DNA of 6,254 nt. Source: Spirochaetaceae bacterium. Its GTDB lineage: Bacteria > Spirochaetota > Spirochaetia > B11-G9. Position numbers and translations under genes: made by a program. Position 1 is the stretch's first letter. Each line of letters opens with the position of its first letter. This document shows positions 1-6,254 of this stretch, piece after piece. The notes beneath the pieces are model-generated. The model saw only the letters and a list, made by a program, of their open reading frames with translations, was not told the DNA's origin and did not search any database. The stretch lies in assembly GCA_030600745.1 (NCBI GenBank), contig JAUVLL010000204.1:1-6254 (forward strand), written 5' to 3'.

Positions 1-799
1 ACTCATATATTCTTCTGTTATTAAGGAATATCTGAATGTAACGTCTGTCTTTTCTGTGCAGAGAAGGATCTCCTGCTATTATTCGAATATTAAAATCTTT
101 ATTTTCAGTCGAAAAATCATGGAGGAGATGTTTATCAAAAATTTCCGGATAAGCAGCAAGAATTCTATCTTTTAATGATGAAACAGGCAAAAATGTTTTT
201 AATACTTTTTCAGAATAAAATCTGAAAGATATTTCCGGGAAGGGAAGTGCTTTCTCTATAAAAATTTTTCTACATGCAGTAGATTCAGCAGAAGATCTTT
301 TTAAAAATTTTTTCCTGGCCGGTATAGAGTAAAAAAGGTCAGAAACATCTATTACAGTCCCTTCCGTACCCCCTGATTCATTTATAGAGATAAGTTCCGA
401 ACTGTGTACAACAAGTCGGTTGGGAACCTCTTTCTCTGTTTTACTTGTTATTTCAAGTCGGGAGCAGGCAGCTATACTGGAAAGTGCTTCTCCCCTGAAT
501 CCGAGTGTTTTCAGAGTATCAAGATCTTCAAGTATATCAATTTTACTTGTGGAGTAGGGCAGGTAACATATTTCAAGATCTTTACGGCTCATTCCAGTGC
601 CGTTGTCTATTGCCCTTATATGATCAATTCCACCATTTTTAACATAGATGTCAATTTTATCTGCACCTGCATCCAATGAATTGTCAAGTAGCTCTCTAAT
701 TACAGAAAACGGCCGGTCAATAACTTCACCGGCCGCTATCCGAAGGGCAACAGAATCCCGAAGGATCTTAATCCTTCGGGAAGTGTTTTTATTACTCAT
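1..799 (-). CDS. mutL: DNA mismatch repair protein MutL, N-terminal 266 residues (3' end beyond window)
   Basis: MutL is the GHKL-family ATPase that couples MutS mismatch recognition to strand incision in the cytoplasm. The frame is open from ATG 799-797 to the window edge without interruption. Visible ATPase motifs are IAAGEVIDRP (residues 21-30), RELLDNSLDAGA with the expected catalytic Glu36 and Mg-binding Asn40, DNGTGM (65-70), TSKI (84-87), TLGFRGEAL (98-106), and GTVIDVSDLFYSIPARKKFL (147-166). The transducer domain begins near residue 205, and QIFLNNRR (256-263) matches the usual 'QxxFVNGR' segment. Departures from common MutL are PYSTSK for HATSK and YSIPAR for YNTPAR, which may be lineage-typical. 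The C-terminal dimerisation and endonuclease domain lies outside the window, so nicking ability cannot be judged. No good Shine-Dalgarno sequence precedes the ATG. The preceding gene stops 12 bp upstream with tandem stops TAG TAA, so translational coupling is likely. No other ATG lies before the first conserved motif. Confidence 0.96.
   Translation of the reverse strand, partial: MSNKNTSRRIKILRDSVALRIAAGEVIDRPFSVIRELLDNSLDAGADKIDIYVKNGGIDHIRAIDNGTGMSRKDLEICYLPYSTSKIDILEDLDTLKTLGFRGEALSSIAACSRLEITSKTEKEVPNRLVVHSSELISINESGGTEGTVIDVSDLFYSIPARKKFLKRSSAESTACRKIFIEKALPFPEISFRFYSEKVLKTFLPVSSLKDRILAAYPEIFDKHLLHDFSTENKDFNIRIIAGDPSLHRKDRRYIQIFLNNRRIYE
710..735 (-). repeat. Perfect 8-bp GC-only-rich inverted repeat in mutL
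   Basis: Arms CGGCCGGT (710-717) and ACCGGCCG (728-735) are perfectly complementary around a 10-nt loop. The stretch encodes the conserved AAGEVIDRP segment of MutL, so protein constraint may explain part of it. It is the second GC-rich hairpin within the first 90 nt of mutL, which is notable in an AT-rich gene. Confidence 0.55.
756..781 (-). repeat. Perfect 11-bp inverted repeat in the 5' end of mutL
   Basis: Arms 756-766 and 771-781 are exactly complementary and enclose a 4-nt loop (767-770). The core is CCCGAAGGAT / ATCCTTCGGG. In mutL mRNA this falls about 18-44 nt after the start codon, over codons 7-15. It is much more GC-rich than its surroundings. On the mRNA strand no T-run follows, so it does not look like a terminator for the upstream gene. 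A further CCTTCGG copy (740-746 on the minus strand) could compete for the same 5' arm. The structure is seen directly. A role in limiting ribosome entry on mutL is inference. Confidence 0.7.
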
Positions 800-811
800 A
801 GAATCAGCTTA

Positions 812-2938
812 CTAAAAACCAATCCTTGTTTCAATGGTAATTACAGGAACAATTTCAGGATAACCGTTACTAAGATAAATAATGGTACCGTCATCTTCTG
901 TTCTTACGCTCGTTGATATAACAGCAGCAAGAGCAAGGGTTGGTGCTATTGGATAAACAATCTCACCTGTAAAAGTTGTGTTTGCATCAAATAATGTAAG
1001 TTCATCTTCCAAAGCATTATCAAGTAATGTTGGTATAAACTTTGTTCTGTGGTAGGCAATAGAACCATAAATATCCAGAACCGGTATGGTTCCAGGCAGA
1101 ACTTCTACTTCAAAGAGGAACTCATCTTCATCCGTAGGGCTTCCATCCGGGTTCCATGGCCACATATAGCCAATAGTTGTGTTTATCTTATCGAAAAGTG
1201 TAAAACCTCCCTCTCCATAGATACCCATAACTGTCTGATTGTATTCAGGATTATCCATATCATCAAGGTAATCATTAATATCTTTAATATAGGTACCTCT
1301 TAAACTTTCGTATGCAGCATTAAAAAATGATGGTTTAAAAACACCGTCAAAATATCTGTACTCAAGTCTGTAGTCAAGAAAGAGGATGTTACCAAACATA
1401 CCGGCATTCCAGCCGTAGTTCCTGAATTCACCACTGTCTGAATCAAACATCATATCTGATTCAAACTCAGTATTTCTATATGGAACCATACCAGCGATAT
1501 CAGCAAAGAAAATGAACGATATGATATCATTTTCCATTAATGGGAAGTCTAAATCAGCGGCTGCTGTAAAAAACATTGTATCGGAAGGTACTGGAATCAG
1601 TGGGTCTGCGGAGTCATCCGGGTTGATATCTACTGCACTGGAAAGGCCGAATGCAAGGTTGCCAATTGGTTTGATAAAAATCCTTGCTCCAAAAATTTCC
1701 GGTTTTGCAAGGTCATTAACAACATTTTCAAAACCTGCTTTATCACCTACTATTCCCAAATTTAAACCAACTCTTCTAATCGCAGGAAAGTTAGCATCAT
1801 TGGCAAAGTCTTTCATTAGAATACCATGACCAAGGGTAACGCTATTGATATTACCTACTTTGAAAAAGAAAGGATCTCTCTGCTTTCCCCATTCAATATA
1901 CCGAATTTTCAGAAATAGATCCGAAAGAGCATCTAATGCAATATCTTCATATCCTTCCTGATCTACTCCGAAGGACCATTCATTATCTCCCTGCGGGCGG
2001 TACCAGTCGTCGGGATCAAACAGATCTGTTTGGTAAACAATTGGCAGATATAGTGACATTTTCAGCTTTCCAATGTTAAATGTAGGTTGAATTATTGCCT
2101 TTGAATAAGTATCTCCATCAATTGTTAATGTTCCAATTTCCAGACCAAGTATATCACTTAAGGCTGACAGGAATGCATTTTCTTCAATTGCTTCCTTTGT
2201 TTTATCAGTGCTTTGTTCGTCTGTAGTTTCTTCCGGCACTGTTGAGACTTCTTCAGATTCAGCTGCTTCTTCAACTTTTTCAGTAAGTTCCTTTACATGA
2301 CCGGGTACTCCTGTGGGGTCGAGACTTTCAAAAATAACACCTTTGACCAGTTCATTCATCTGTTCTGTGCTGGCAGTCATAGCTTTGAAAACTTCAGCAA
2401 GTACATCTCCGACCATTCCTGATCCCAGTTGGATCTTATGGTTGGTTAAAGTGTTTGTATAATCAATCAGACCATCGACTACAAAGGCTTTTTCTTCGCT
2501 TCCGGGAATGGAAATTACACCAAAGTCTGTACCGCGAACACCACAGACAGCGGATTGTGTTCTTATCTGATAAATTTCACCTATGCCGGCTCTGGCTGCA
2601 ACAGCTCTGATTTTTCCGGAAACAAGGTTGAAGTTGTTTGATTCTTCAGGCGACTTCTGAAGCTTTTCTATTGTAAAAACTGTAAATTGTGAGAGTTTTA
2701 TGATTGAACCGTTGGGGTCAAGTCTAATTTCTGCTGCAGTTCTGTTGGTTCGGATTGTATCTCCCTCGTTAAGATCCATGCCATAGTATATATCATCAAG
2801 AGTAATACCATCGGCACCTGTAATTTCAATTTCCATATCATCATCAAAGTACTCCAGTATTGCAACCGGATCTCCGTACTGTGCAAAAAGACTGAATGAT
2901 ACAGCTGTAAGCATTAATAATACAAATATTTTTTTCAT
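812..2938 (-). CDS. Secreted FecR-domain protein fused to a C-terminal outer-membrane beta-barrel (708 aa)
   Basis: Start ATG 2938-2936 is chosen because it follows a consensus AGGAGG 7 nt upstream and opens a classic signal peptide (MKKIFVLLML, cleavage probably after LFA at residue 19). Longer in-frame starts would bury that peptide. Residues about 55-172 form a FecR-type domain: GDTIRTNRTAAEIRL, a GSIIKLSQFTVFTIEKL strand pair, NLVSGKIRA, and the diagnostic CGVRGTDFGV (132-141). Residues about 215-255 are an acidic Glu/Thr/Ser-rich linker. From about 265 to the end is a beta-rich region of alternating hydrophobic strands, ending IETRIGF with terminal Phe as in outer-membrane barrels. That region is paralogous to the 450-residue protein encoded just upstream, e.g. 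GHGILMKDFANDANFP against its GNGFIMGNYSNTNFLP, and LAKPEIFGARIF against LAKMDVFGTRIF. Classical FecR is an inner-membrane sigma regulator. Here there is no transmembrane segment and no sigma-factor gene nearby, so an envelope structural or ligand-binding role is more likely. The substrate is unknown. The gene ends with TAG followed directly by an in-frame TAA. Confidence 0.9.
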   Translation of the reverse strand: MKKIFVLLMLTAVSFSLFAQYGDPVAILEYFDDDMEIEITGADGITLDDIYYGMDLNEGDTIRTNRTAAEIRLDPNGSIIKLSQFTVFTIEKLQKSPEESNNFNLVSGKIRAVAARAGIGEIYQIRTQSAVCGVRGTDFGVISIPGSEEKAFVVDGLIDYTNTLTNHKIQLGSGMVGDVLAEVFKAMTASTEQMNELVKGVIFESLDPTGVPGHVKELTEKVEEAAESEEVSTVPEETTDEQSTDKTKEAIEENAFLSALSDILGLEIGTLTIDGDTYSKAIIQPTFNIGKLKMSLYLPIVYQTDLFDPDDWYRPQGDNEWSFGVDQEGYEDIALDALSDLFLKIRYIEWGKQRDPFFFKVGNINSVTLGHGILMKDFANDANFPAIRRVGLNLGIVGDKAGFENVVNDLAKPEIFGARIFIKPIGNLAFGLSSAVDINPDDSADPLIPVPSDTMFFTAAADLDFPLMENDIISFIFFADIAGMVPYRNTEFESDMMFDSDSGEFRNYGWNAGMFGNILFLDYRLEYRYFDGVFKPSFFNAAYESLRGTYIKDINDYLDDMDNPEYNQTVMGIYGEGGFTLFDKINTTIGYMWPWNPDGSPTDEDEFLFEVEVLPGTIPVLDIYGSIAYHRTKFIPTLLDNALEDELTLFDANTTFTGEIVYPIAPTLALAAVISTSVRTEDDGTIIYLSNGYPEIVPVITIETRIGF

Positions 2939-2945
2939 TATATAA

Positions 2946-2951
2946 CCTCCT
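2946..2951 (-). promoter_or_regulatory. Ribosome binding site AGGAGG that fixes the start of the FecR-barrel gene
   Basis: AGGAGG reads on the minus strand 7 nt before ATG 2938. It lies inside the 14-bp gap after the stop codon of the 450-residue gene (2955-2953). A ribosome terminating there would cover this site, so the two barrel genes are probably translated in step from one mRNA. It also rules out the longer start at 2995, which lacks such a site. Confidence 0.85.
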
Positions 2952-2952
2952 G

Positions 2953-4305
2953 TTAAAAGCTGATTGCAGTGGATAGTTTTGCAGTGGTTTCCCATTCTGA
3001 TTCACCAGGCAGCGCATCCGGAACATATCTAAGATCATATCCGAGTGTTATTACAGCCGGACCTGTTTTGTAGTTAATATTTACACCTATAACAGCATTT
3101 TCGGGATCAACCAAATCTTCCCAGTCTTCGATATATCGTTTGTCGTAGCTTGCATCGAAGAATACTCCGGGTAAGAGTCCTTCACCAATTACAAGGACAG
3201 ACCTTAGATGGGGAAAGGTTGTTTCCTGATCCGGATCCCTTTTGAAAGCACCATCAACAGATGTATTAAAAACAAGCATATTATCCAGAAAAGTGAAACC
3301 AAGACTGGCAAGCCAGCCGGCATAACCATCAATTTGAGTACCTCCGCTATAGACGGAATACTTGGTTTCTCTATAGAGATCGTAAACAGAATCAAAGTAG
3401 AACGGCATGAAATTATCACCCAACAAGAGAGCGTTTAAACCGTAGTTGATAAAACTGACAAATTGACCCCCAAAACCAAGAAGACCACCTGTACTTGTTT
3501 CGGTCCTATTCTCTGTAGAGGGTTGAAATGCAACATCACCAAAAACAGCAAGAGAAACTACATTATTTGAAATTAAAGGCTGCTTAAAATCAACCCCGTA
3601 AATCGAAACAGTCTCAGGATTTGTTGCTCCTGTACTGATAAAGTCATATAGTGCATCCGGTTCTCTGTCAAATGCAGCTGTAGTTCCTATCTGAAGATTG
3701 TTGATTATTGGTATATTCAGATCTGTCAGAGGTCTTGCAAAGATTCTGGTACCGAAAACATCCATCTTTGCCAGGTTTCCCGCAAAGGTTTCAAAACCAA
3801 TATAGGGAAAATTAAATAGATTCCCGTCCAGATCGAAGGCAAGGCCAACCATTCTTAACTCAGGAAGAAAGTTCGTATTGGAATAATTGCCCATAATGAA
3901 TCCATTTCCTAAAGTACCATCATCTATAAAACCGAGTTTAGCATAGATATCATCACCCTTATGACCGTATCTTACATATCTGAAGATCGGGAGATAAATA
4001 TCCAGGTAGGTAGTGTCACCTTCCGGGGTCCAGTCTTCCTCTCTGAAATCAAAATTACCATTTCCATCATCAAATCTGTAATGAAAAGTCAGTGCAAGCC
4101 CCATACCAAACTTACCTAATGAAAATTCCGGGTTAATGGAAAGCATTTGATAAGCAACAGATTCATCATTTTCAATAAAAGTTTCTGCTCCAAGTTCCAT
4201 AACCATACCGAAGTCAAAACCGGAATCTTCTTTTTCCTGACTGAATACAGGAACAGCCATCAACACTATAATAAATAATAAAAATATTTTTCGTAAGAAA
4301 ATCAT
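2953..4305 (-). CDS. Secreted predicted outer-membrane beta-barrel protein (450 aa), family not identified
   Basis: The N-terminus MIFLRKIFLLFIIVLMAVPV is a signal peptide, with probable cleavage after VFS (residue 22) leaving a Gln N-terminus. No lipobox cysteine is present. The mature protein is rich in aromatic and Gly residues in alternating strands (e.g. FSLGKFGMGLALTFHY 61-76, IYAKLGFIDDGTLGNGF 120-136, AVITLGYDLRY 417-427) separated by acidic turns. It ends KLSTAISF, with the terminal Phe typical of proteins assembled by the BAM machinery. I do not recognise a named family or a substrate. It aligns by eye over most of its length with the barrel half of the downstream 708-residue protein, including KQPLISNNVVSLAVFGDVA (241-259) against DFPLMENDIISFIFFADIA and MPFYFDSVYDLYR (300-312) against KPSFFNAAYESLR. 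ATG 4305 has AAGGAG 5 nt upstream, and a candidate promoter lies about 70 bp upstream. This looks like the first gene of a unit running through the FecR-barrel gene into mutL. Confidence 0.9.
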   Translation of the reverse strand: MIFLRKIFLLFIIVLMAVPVFSQEKEDSGFDFGMVMELGAETFIENDESVAYQMLSINPEFSLGKFGMGLALTFHYRFDDGNGNFDFREEDWTPEGDTTYLDIYLPIFRYVRYGHKGDDIYAKLGFIDDGTLGNGFIMGNYSNTNFLPELRMVGLAFDLDGNLFNFPYIGFETFAGNLAKMDVFGTRIFARPLTDLNIPIINNLQIGTTAAFDREPDALYDFISTGATNPETVSIYGVDFKQPLISNNVVSLAVFGDVAFQPSTENRTETSTGGLLGFGGQFVSFINYGLNALLLGDNFMPFYFDSVYDLYRETKYSVYSGGTQIDGYAGWLASLGFTFLDNMLVFNTSVDGAFKRDPDQETTFPHLRSVLVIGEGLLPGVFFDASYDKRYIEDWEDLVDPENAVIGVNINYKTGPAVITLGYDLRYVPDALPGESEWETTAKLSTAISF

Positions 4306-4310
4306 ATCCT

Positions 4311-4316
4311 CTCCTT
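4311..4316 (-). promoter_or_regulatory. Ribosome binding site AAGGAG of the 450-residue barrel gene
   Basis: AAGGAG reads on the minus strand with 5 nt between it and ATG 4305-4303. It supports that start over the later internal ATG codons. Confidence 0.8.
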
Positions 4317-4372
4317 ATTTAAGGCTACACTCTGATAAAACTATGTAAATGCCGGGTTGTCTCATTAGTTGA

Positions 4373-4383
4373 AGTATATACCA
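4373..4383 (-). promoter_or_regulatory. Candidate extended -10 promoter for the barrel-mutL unit
   Basis: On the minus strand 4383-4373 reads TGGTATATACT, which gives an extended -10 (TGnTATATA), or TATACT as an alternative hexamer. It lies about 68 bp upstream of ATG 4305. No convincing -35 sits at 16-18 bp; that position is occupied by a T-rich stretch. TTGCCC (minus strand, about 4411-4406) is the closest -35 match but is about 25 bp away, which is too far. Extended -10 promoters can work without a -35. It is the only reasonable promoter seen in the one sizeable gap of the window. Confidence 0.45.
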
Positions 4384-4391
4384 GATTAAAT

Positions 4392-4417
4392 AAAAAAAAC
4401 AGTTCGGGCAAAAAAAA
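4392..4417 (-). repeat. Two 8-nt T tracts just upstream of the candidate -10
   Basis: On the minus strand, T8 (4417-4410) and T8 (4399-4392) flank the 10-nt GCCCGAACTG. The second tract occupies the usual -35/spacer zone of the candidate promoter. Possible roles are DNA curvature or an UP-like element, slippage-prone promoter tuning, or simply AT-rich intergenic DNA. No hairpin precedes either tract, so neither is called a terminator. Confidence 0.5.
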
Positions 4418-4435
4418 GCATGAAAAGATTATGGT

Positions 4436-6254
4436 CTAAAAAGAAAGTTTTGCAGAAATACCTGCTTCAATACCGAGTAGATAATATTTTGTCATAACTG
4501 ATCCGGCAGTAATATTCTTTTGATCCCATCCTATCCCCGCATATAATGAAATAATTCCGGTATCAGAAATAATAAGATTTGTAGTATGGTTTGCAGTAAG
4601 AGTATACGAGGACTCTTTTTGTTCATCTTTGATACTTGTAGAAACTGTTAGTTTTTCAATATGTTCGTAATAGGGTTTATTGTCCTTATCATAAACGATT
4701 GGAATTTTTATAGGATGTTCAGGTTTCACCTGCCAGTTATATGAAGTGGATGTGCTGCTGTTCCAAATTAACGGCATCCATGTCCAATTATGGCCTGTCT
4801 CGAAATTAATGGAATTTTCCTGAGTTATGCTGAAATTAAGGTAAAGGGAATAATTAATATTAAACAGGGGGTCTTTAAGAACATCTGTCCTGTAAGAATT
4901 GTATTCTCCGCCAACAGACAGGACATTTGTTATCTCTTCTGTCTGATACCAGCTGAAAAGAGGTGTACTGCCGAGTTTTCCAAAGATATTTAGTGCAGTT
5001 GCTCTTGTTTCGAGATTGATTTTTAATTTGTCGGTTGTGGAATCATAGTCTCTGGTAAGATTTCTGGCAATATTGATATTTATGGCAGTCGGTATGAAAA
5101 TATCGGAAGGACGTGATCCTGTCAGTCTGGATATATAAAGGTAGAATTCAGGTAGATATTCAGCATTTCTATCTCCTGTTGTATCCTTAATAAATTGATT
5201 TCCAAAGTCCGGGAAAATAATTTCCCATAGTGGAATACCTGTGTAATAGAAGGTATTGGTTTCCAGATGGATGATCGAATCTTTTGTATCTGTGAAAAAA
5301 TTAGTATCTGTGTCTGCATCAATCCGGGTGTTAATAATTTTTTTATATCCCGGTGTAAAAATAAATTGATTGAGGCTTTCCCTGTTAAGCATAAATTCCA
5401 TACTGGTATCCAATAACTGATTAGTAGAAAGAGTTCTTTCATCTAAACCTGAAATATTACTGGTAAAGGATTCATCAATTATCAGGGATGTTGTATTGCC
5501 TTCTATATCCGGGTTGATTTTAATGGTTGTATTTCTGTCGTTATGAATATTCCCGGGTATAAAAAGCTCGTAGGAAGATGTAAATTTTTCAAGTGGATCC
5601 ATATTCTTATATGGATTTTCTTCACTCCTCATATTAAAAGATGTTGATGCAGACAACCGGGAGCCCTGGTCCCAACTGGTATCGGAAGAAATTTCCCAGC
5701 TTCTGGTAAGATTTTGAATACTGTAAACTGATCCTCCCAGCAGCCTGAGAGATGTTTTACCTATTTCTGCTGAAATAGAATTTTCTCTTGTAACAGATTC
5801 AGACAGGGGCATATTAATCTCACTGAAACTGTCATTCAGGATGATTCTGTTATCCAGGAATGGTATTGTAAATAAAATACCAGGTGAACTGAAAAGCTGT
5901 GTTTCCTGCCATTGCAGGTCAAGATTTGCACTTATTCGCATGGAAAGAAGGGTTATAGATAAATCGGAAGCGGTGTAGATGGTTGAATCTCTGTTATTTG
6001 TAAAACCGGAGGCAAAATCACGGCCGATCAGGCGGGACGAATTGCTGAAATTAATATTACTTAAAAGGGTGGTTCCATTAATTTTGTAGATAATTCCCGG
6101 GTGACGGTAGTTAAATGTGGAACCGAATGCACCGCTTACACCCGTAACAGGGTCTTCAAGATGGACTTCATCGAGAAGCAGTGTACCGGCTGCAGCAGTA
6201 GGGCAATTTGCAGAGATAGAAAGTCTGTTGACAGAAACAGCATTCACATCCCTT
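4436..6254 (-). CDS. C-terminal part of a large predicted outer-membrane beta-barrel protein (5' end beyond window)
   Basis: The frame is open from the window edge to TAG 4438-4436, giving 605 residues. The GTG at 6247 is unlikely to be the true start: the frame continues upstream of it, no signal peptide follows, and no spaced ribosome binding site is present. The first ~35 residues (NRLSISANCPTAAAG then TLLLDEVHLEDP) resemble the last strands of a jelly-roll domain ending in a 'DExxLxDP' turn. The remaining ~570 residues are long alternating polar/hydrophobic strands rich in Ser, Thr, Asn and Ile, with short turns, ending GIEAGISAKLSF. This is the pattern of a large outer-membrane barrel. 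The arrangement of a jelly-roll end with 'DE-x-x-L' before a huge barrel recalls the SprA type of translocon in Bacteroidota, where the motif is NELRL. That similarity is only suggestive, and LptD-like or unclassified spirochaetal surface proteins remain possible. It is separated from the next gene by 130 bp and need not share its promoter. It is not an obvious paralogue of the two downstream barrels. Confidence 0.8.
   Translation of the reverse strand, partial: RDVNAVSVNRLSISANCPTAAAGTLLLDEVHLEDPVTGVSGAFGSTFNYRHPGIIYKINGTTLLSNINFSNSSRLIGRDFASGFTNNRDSTIYTASDLSITLLSMRISANLDLQWQETQLFSSPGILFTIPFLDNRIILNDSFSEINMPLSESVTRENSISAEIGKTSLRLLGGSVYSIQNLTRSWEISSDTSWDQGSRLSASTSFNMRSEENPYKNMDPLEKFTSSYELFIPGNIHNDRNTTIKINPDIEGNTTSLIIDESFTSNISGLDERTLSTNQLLDTSMEFMLNRESLNQFIFTPGYKKIINTRIDADTDTNFFTDTKDSIIHLETNTFYYTGIPLWEIIFPDFGNQFIKDTTGDRNAEYLPEFYLYISRLTGSRPSDIFIPTAININIARNLTRDYDSTTDKLKINLETRATALNIFGKLGSTPLFSWYQTEEITNVLSVGGEYNSYRTDVLKDPLFNINYSLYLNFSITQENSINFETGHNWTWMPLIWNSSTSTSYNWQVKPEHPIKIPIVYDKDNKPYYEHIEKLTVSTSIKDEQKESSYTLTANHTTNLIISDTGIISLYAGIGWDQKNITAGSVMTKYYLLGIEAGISAKLSF

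Noticed and set aside
404..679. 91-codon plus-strand open frame
   Set aside because: It lies wholly antisense to conserved mutL motifs, and the translation shows no recognisable domain.
756..790. Hairpin plus short T-run read as a plus-strand intrinsic terminator
   Set aside because: No plus-strand gene ends here, the T-run is only five bases and offset from the stem, and the region codes for the MutL N-terminus.
1519..1528. ATGATATCAT palindrome inside the FecR-barrel gene
   Set aside because: A single 10-bp AT-rich palindrome within coding sequence is expected by chance and has no supporting context.
1512..1829. 105-codon plus-strand open frame
   Set aside because: It is antisense to the barrel region of the FecR-barrel gene, where protein-level similarity to the paralogue proves the minus strand is coding.
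2939..2995. Longer start (19 extra residues) for the FecR-barrel gene
   Set aside because: It would overlap the upstream gene, put a non-signal segment before an obvious signal peptide, and ignore the AGGAGG placed 7 nt before ATG 2938.
4325..4354. Leader structure pairing GGC...TACA with TGTAGCC upstream of the 450-residue gene
   Set aside because: Only 7 bp with a 3-nt bulge and a long loop, and no match to a riboswitch pattern I know; compatible with chance.
4385..4435. Intrinsic terminator after the large barrel gene
   Set aside because: The T tracts are present, but no stem of useful length lies immediately before either of them.
6245..6247. GTG as the true start of the large barrel gene
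   Set aside because: The frame stays open upstream to the window edge, no signal peptide follows, and the nearest purine-rich bases are too close to the codon. The first residues look like the middle of a domain.

Overview
The window is AT-rich bacterial DNA in which every supported gene lies on the minus strand, so transcription runs from position 6254 towards 1. It contains four genes, two of them cut by the window ends. In order of transcription these are: the C-terminal part of a very large predicted outer-membrane beta-barrel protein (6254-4436); a complete 450-residue secreted beta-barrel protein (4305-2953); a complete 708-residue protein that joins a FecR-type domain to the same kind of barrel (2938-812); and the N-terminal 266 residues of the DNA mismatch-repair ATPase MutL (799 to the window edge). 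No RNA gene, insertion sequence, CRISPR array or plus-strand gene could be supported.

The three surface-type genes point to a diderm (Gram-negative-type) bacterium: two have signal peptides, and all three end in phenylalanine after an alternating beta-strand pattern. The low GC, the MutL variant with PYSTSK in place of HATSK, and secreted FecR-domain proteins beside unclassified barrels suggest a spirochaete (Spirochaetota). This is an inference from style, not from a marker gene.

Layout: 4306-4435 is the only real intergenic gap (130 bp). It holds a candidate extended -10 promoter, two 8-nt T tracts (minus strand) and a strong ribosome binding site, so 4305-1 is probably one transcript. The next two gaps are 14 and 12 bp. 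The first has a consensus Shine-Dalgarno sequence. The second has none, so mutL may depend on ribosomes finishing the upstream gene. The start of mutL also carries two GC-rich perfect inverted repeats.

The main point of interest is that the 450-residue protein and the C-terminal ~430 residues of the 708-residue protein are clearly diverged paralogues arranged in tandem. The second copy has gained an N-terminal FecR-type domain and an acidic linker. Nothing in the sequence identifies a substrate or a partner, and the link to mutL looks positional rather than functional.
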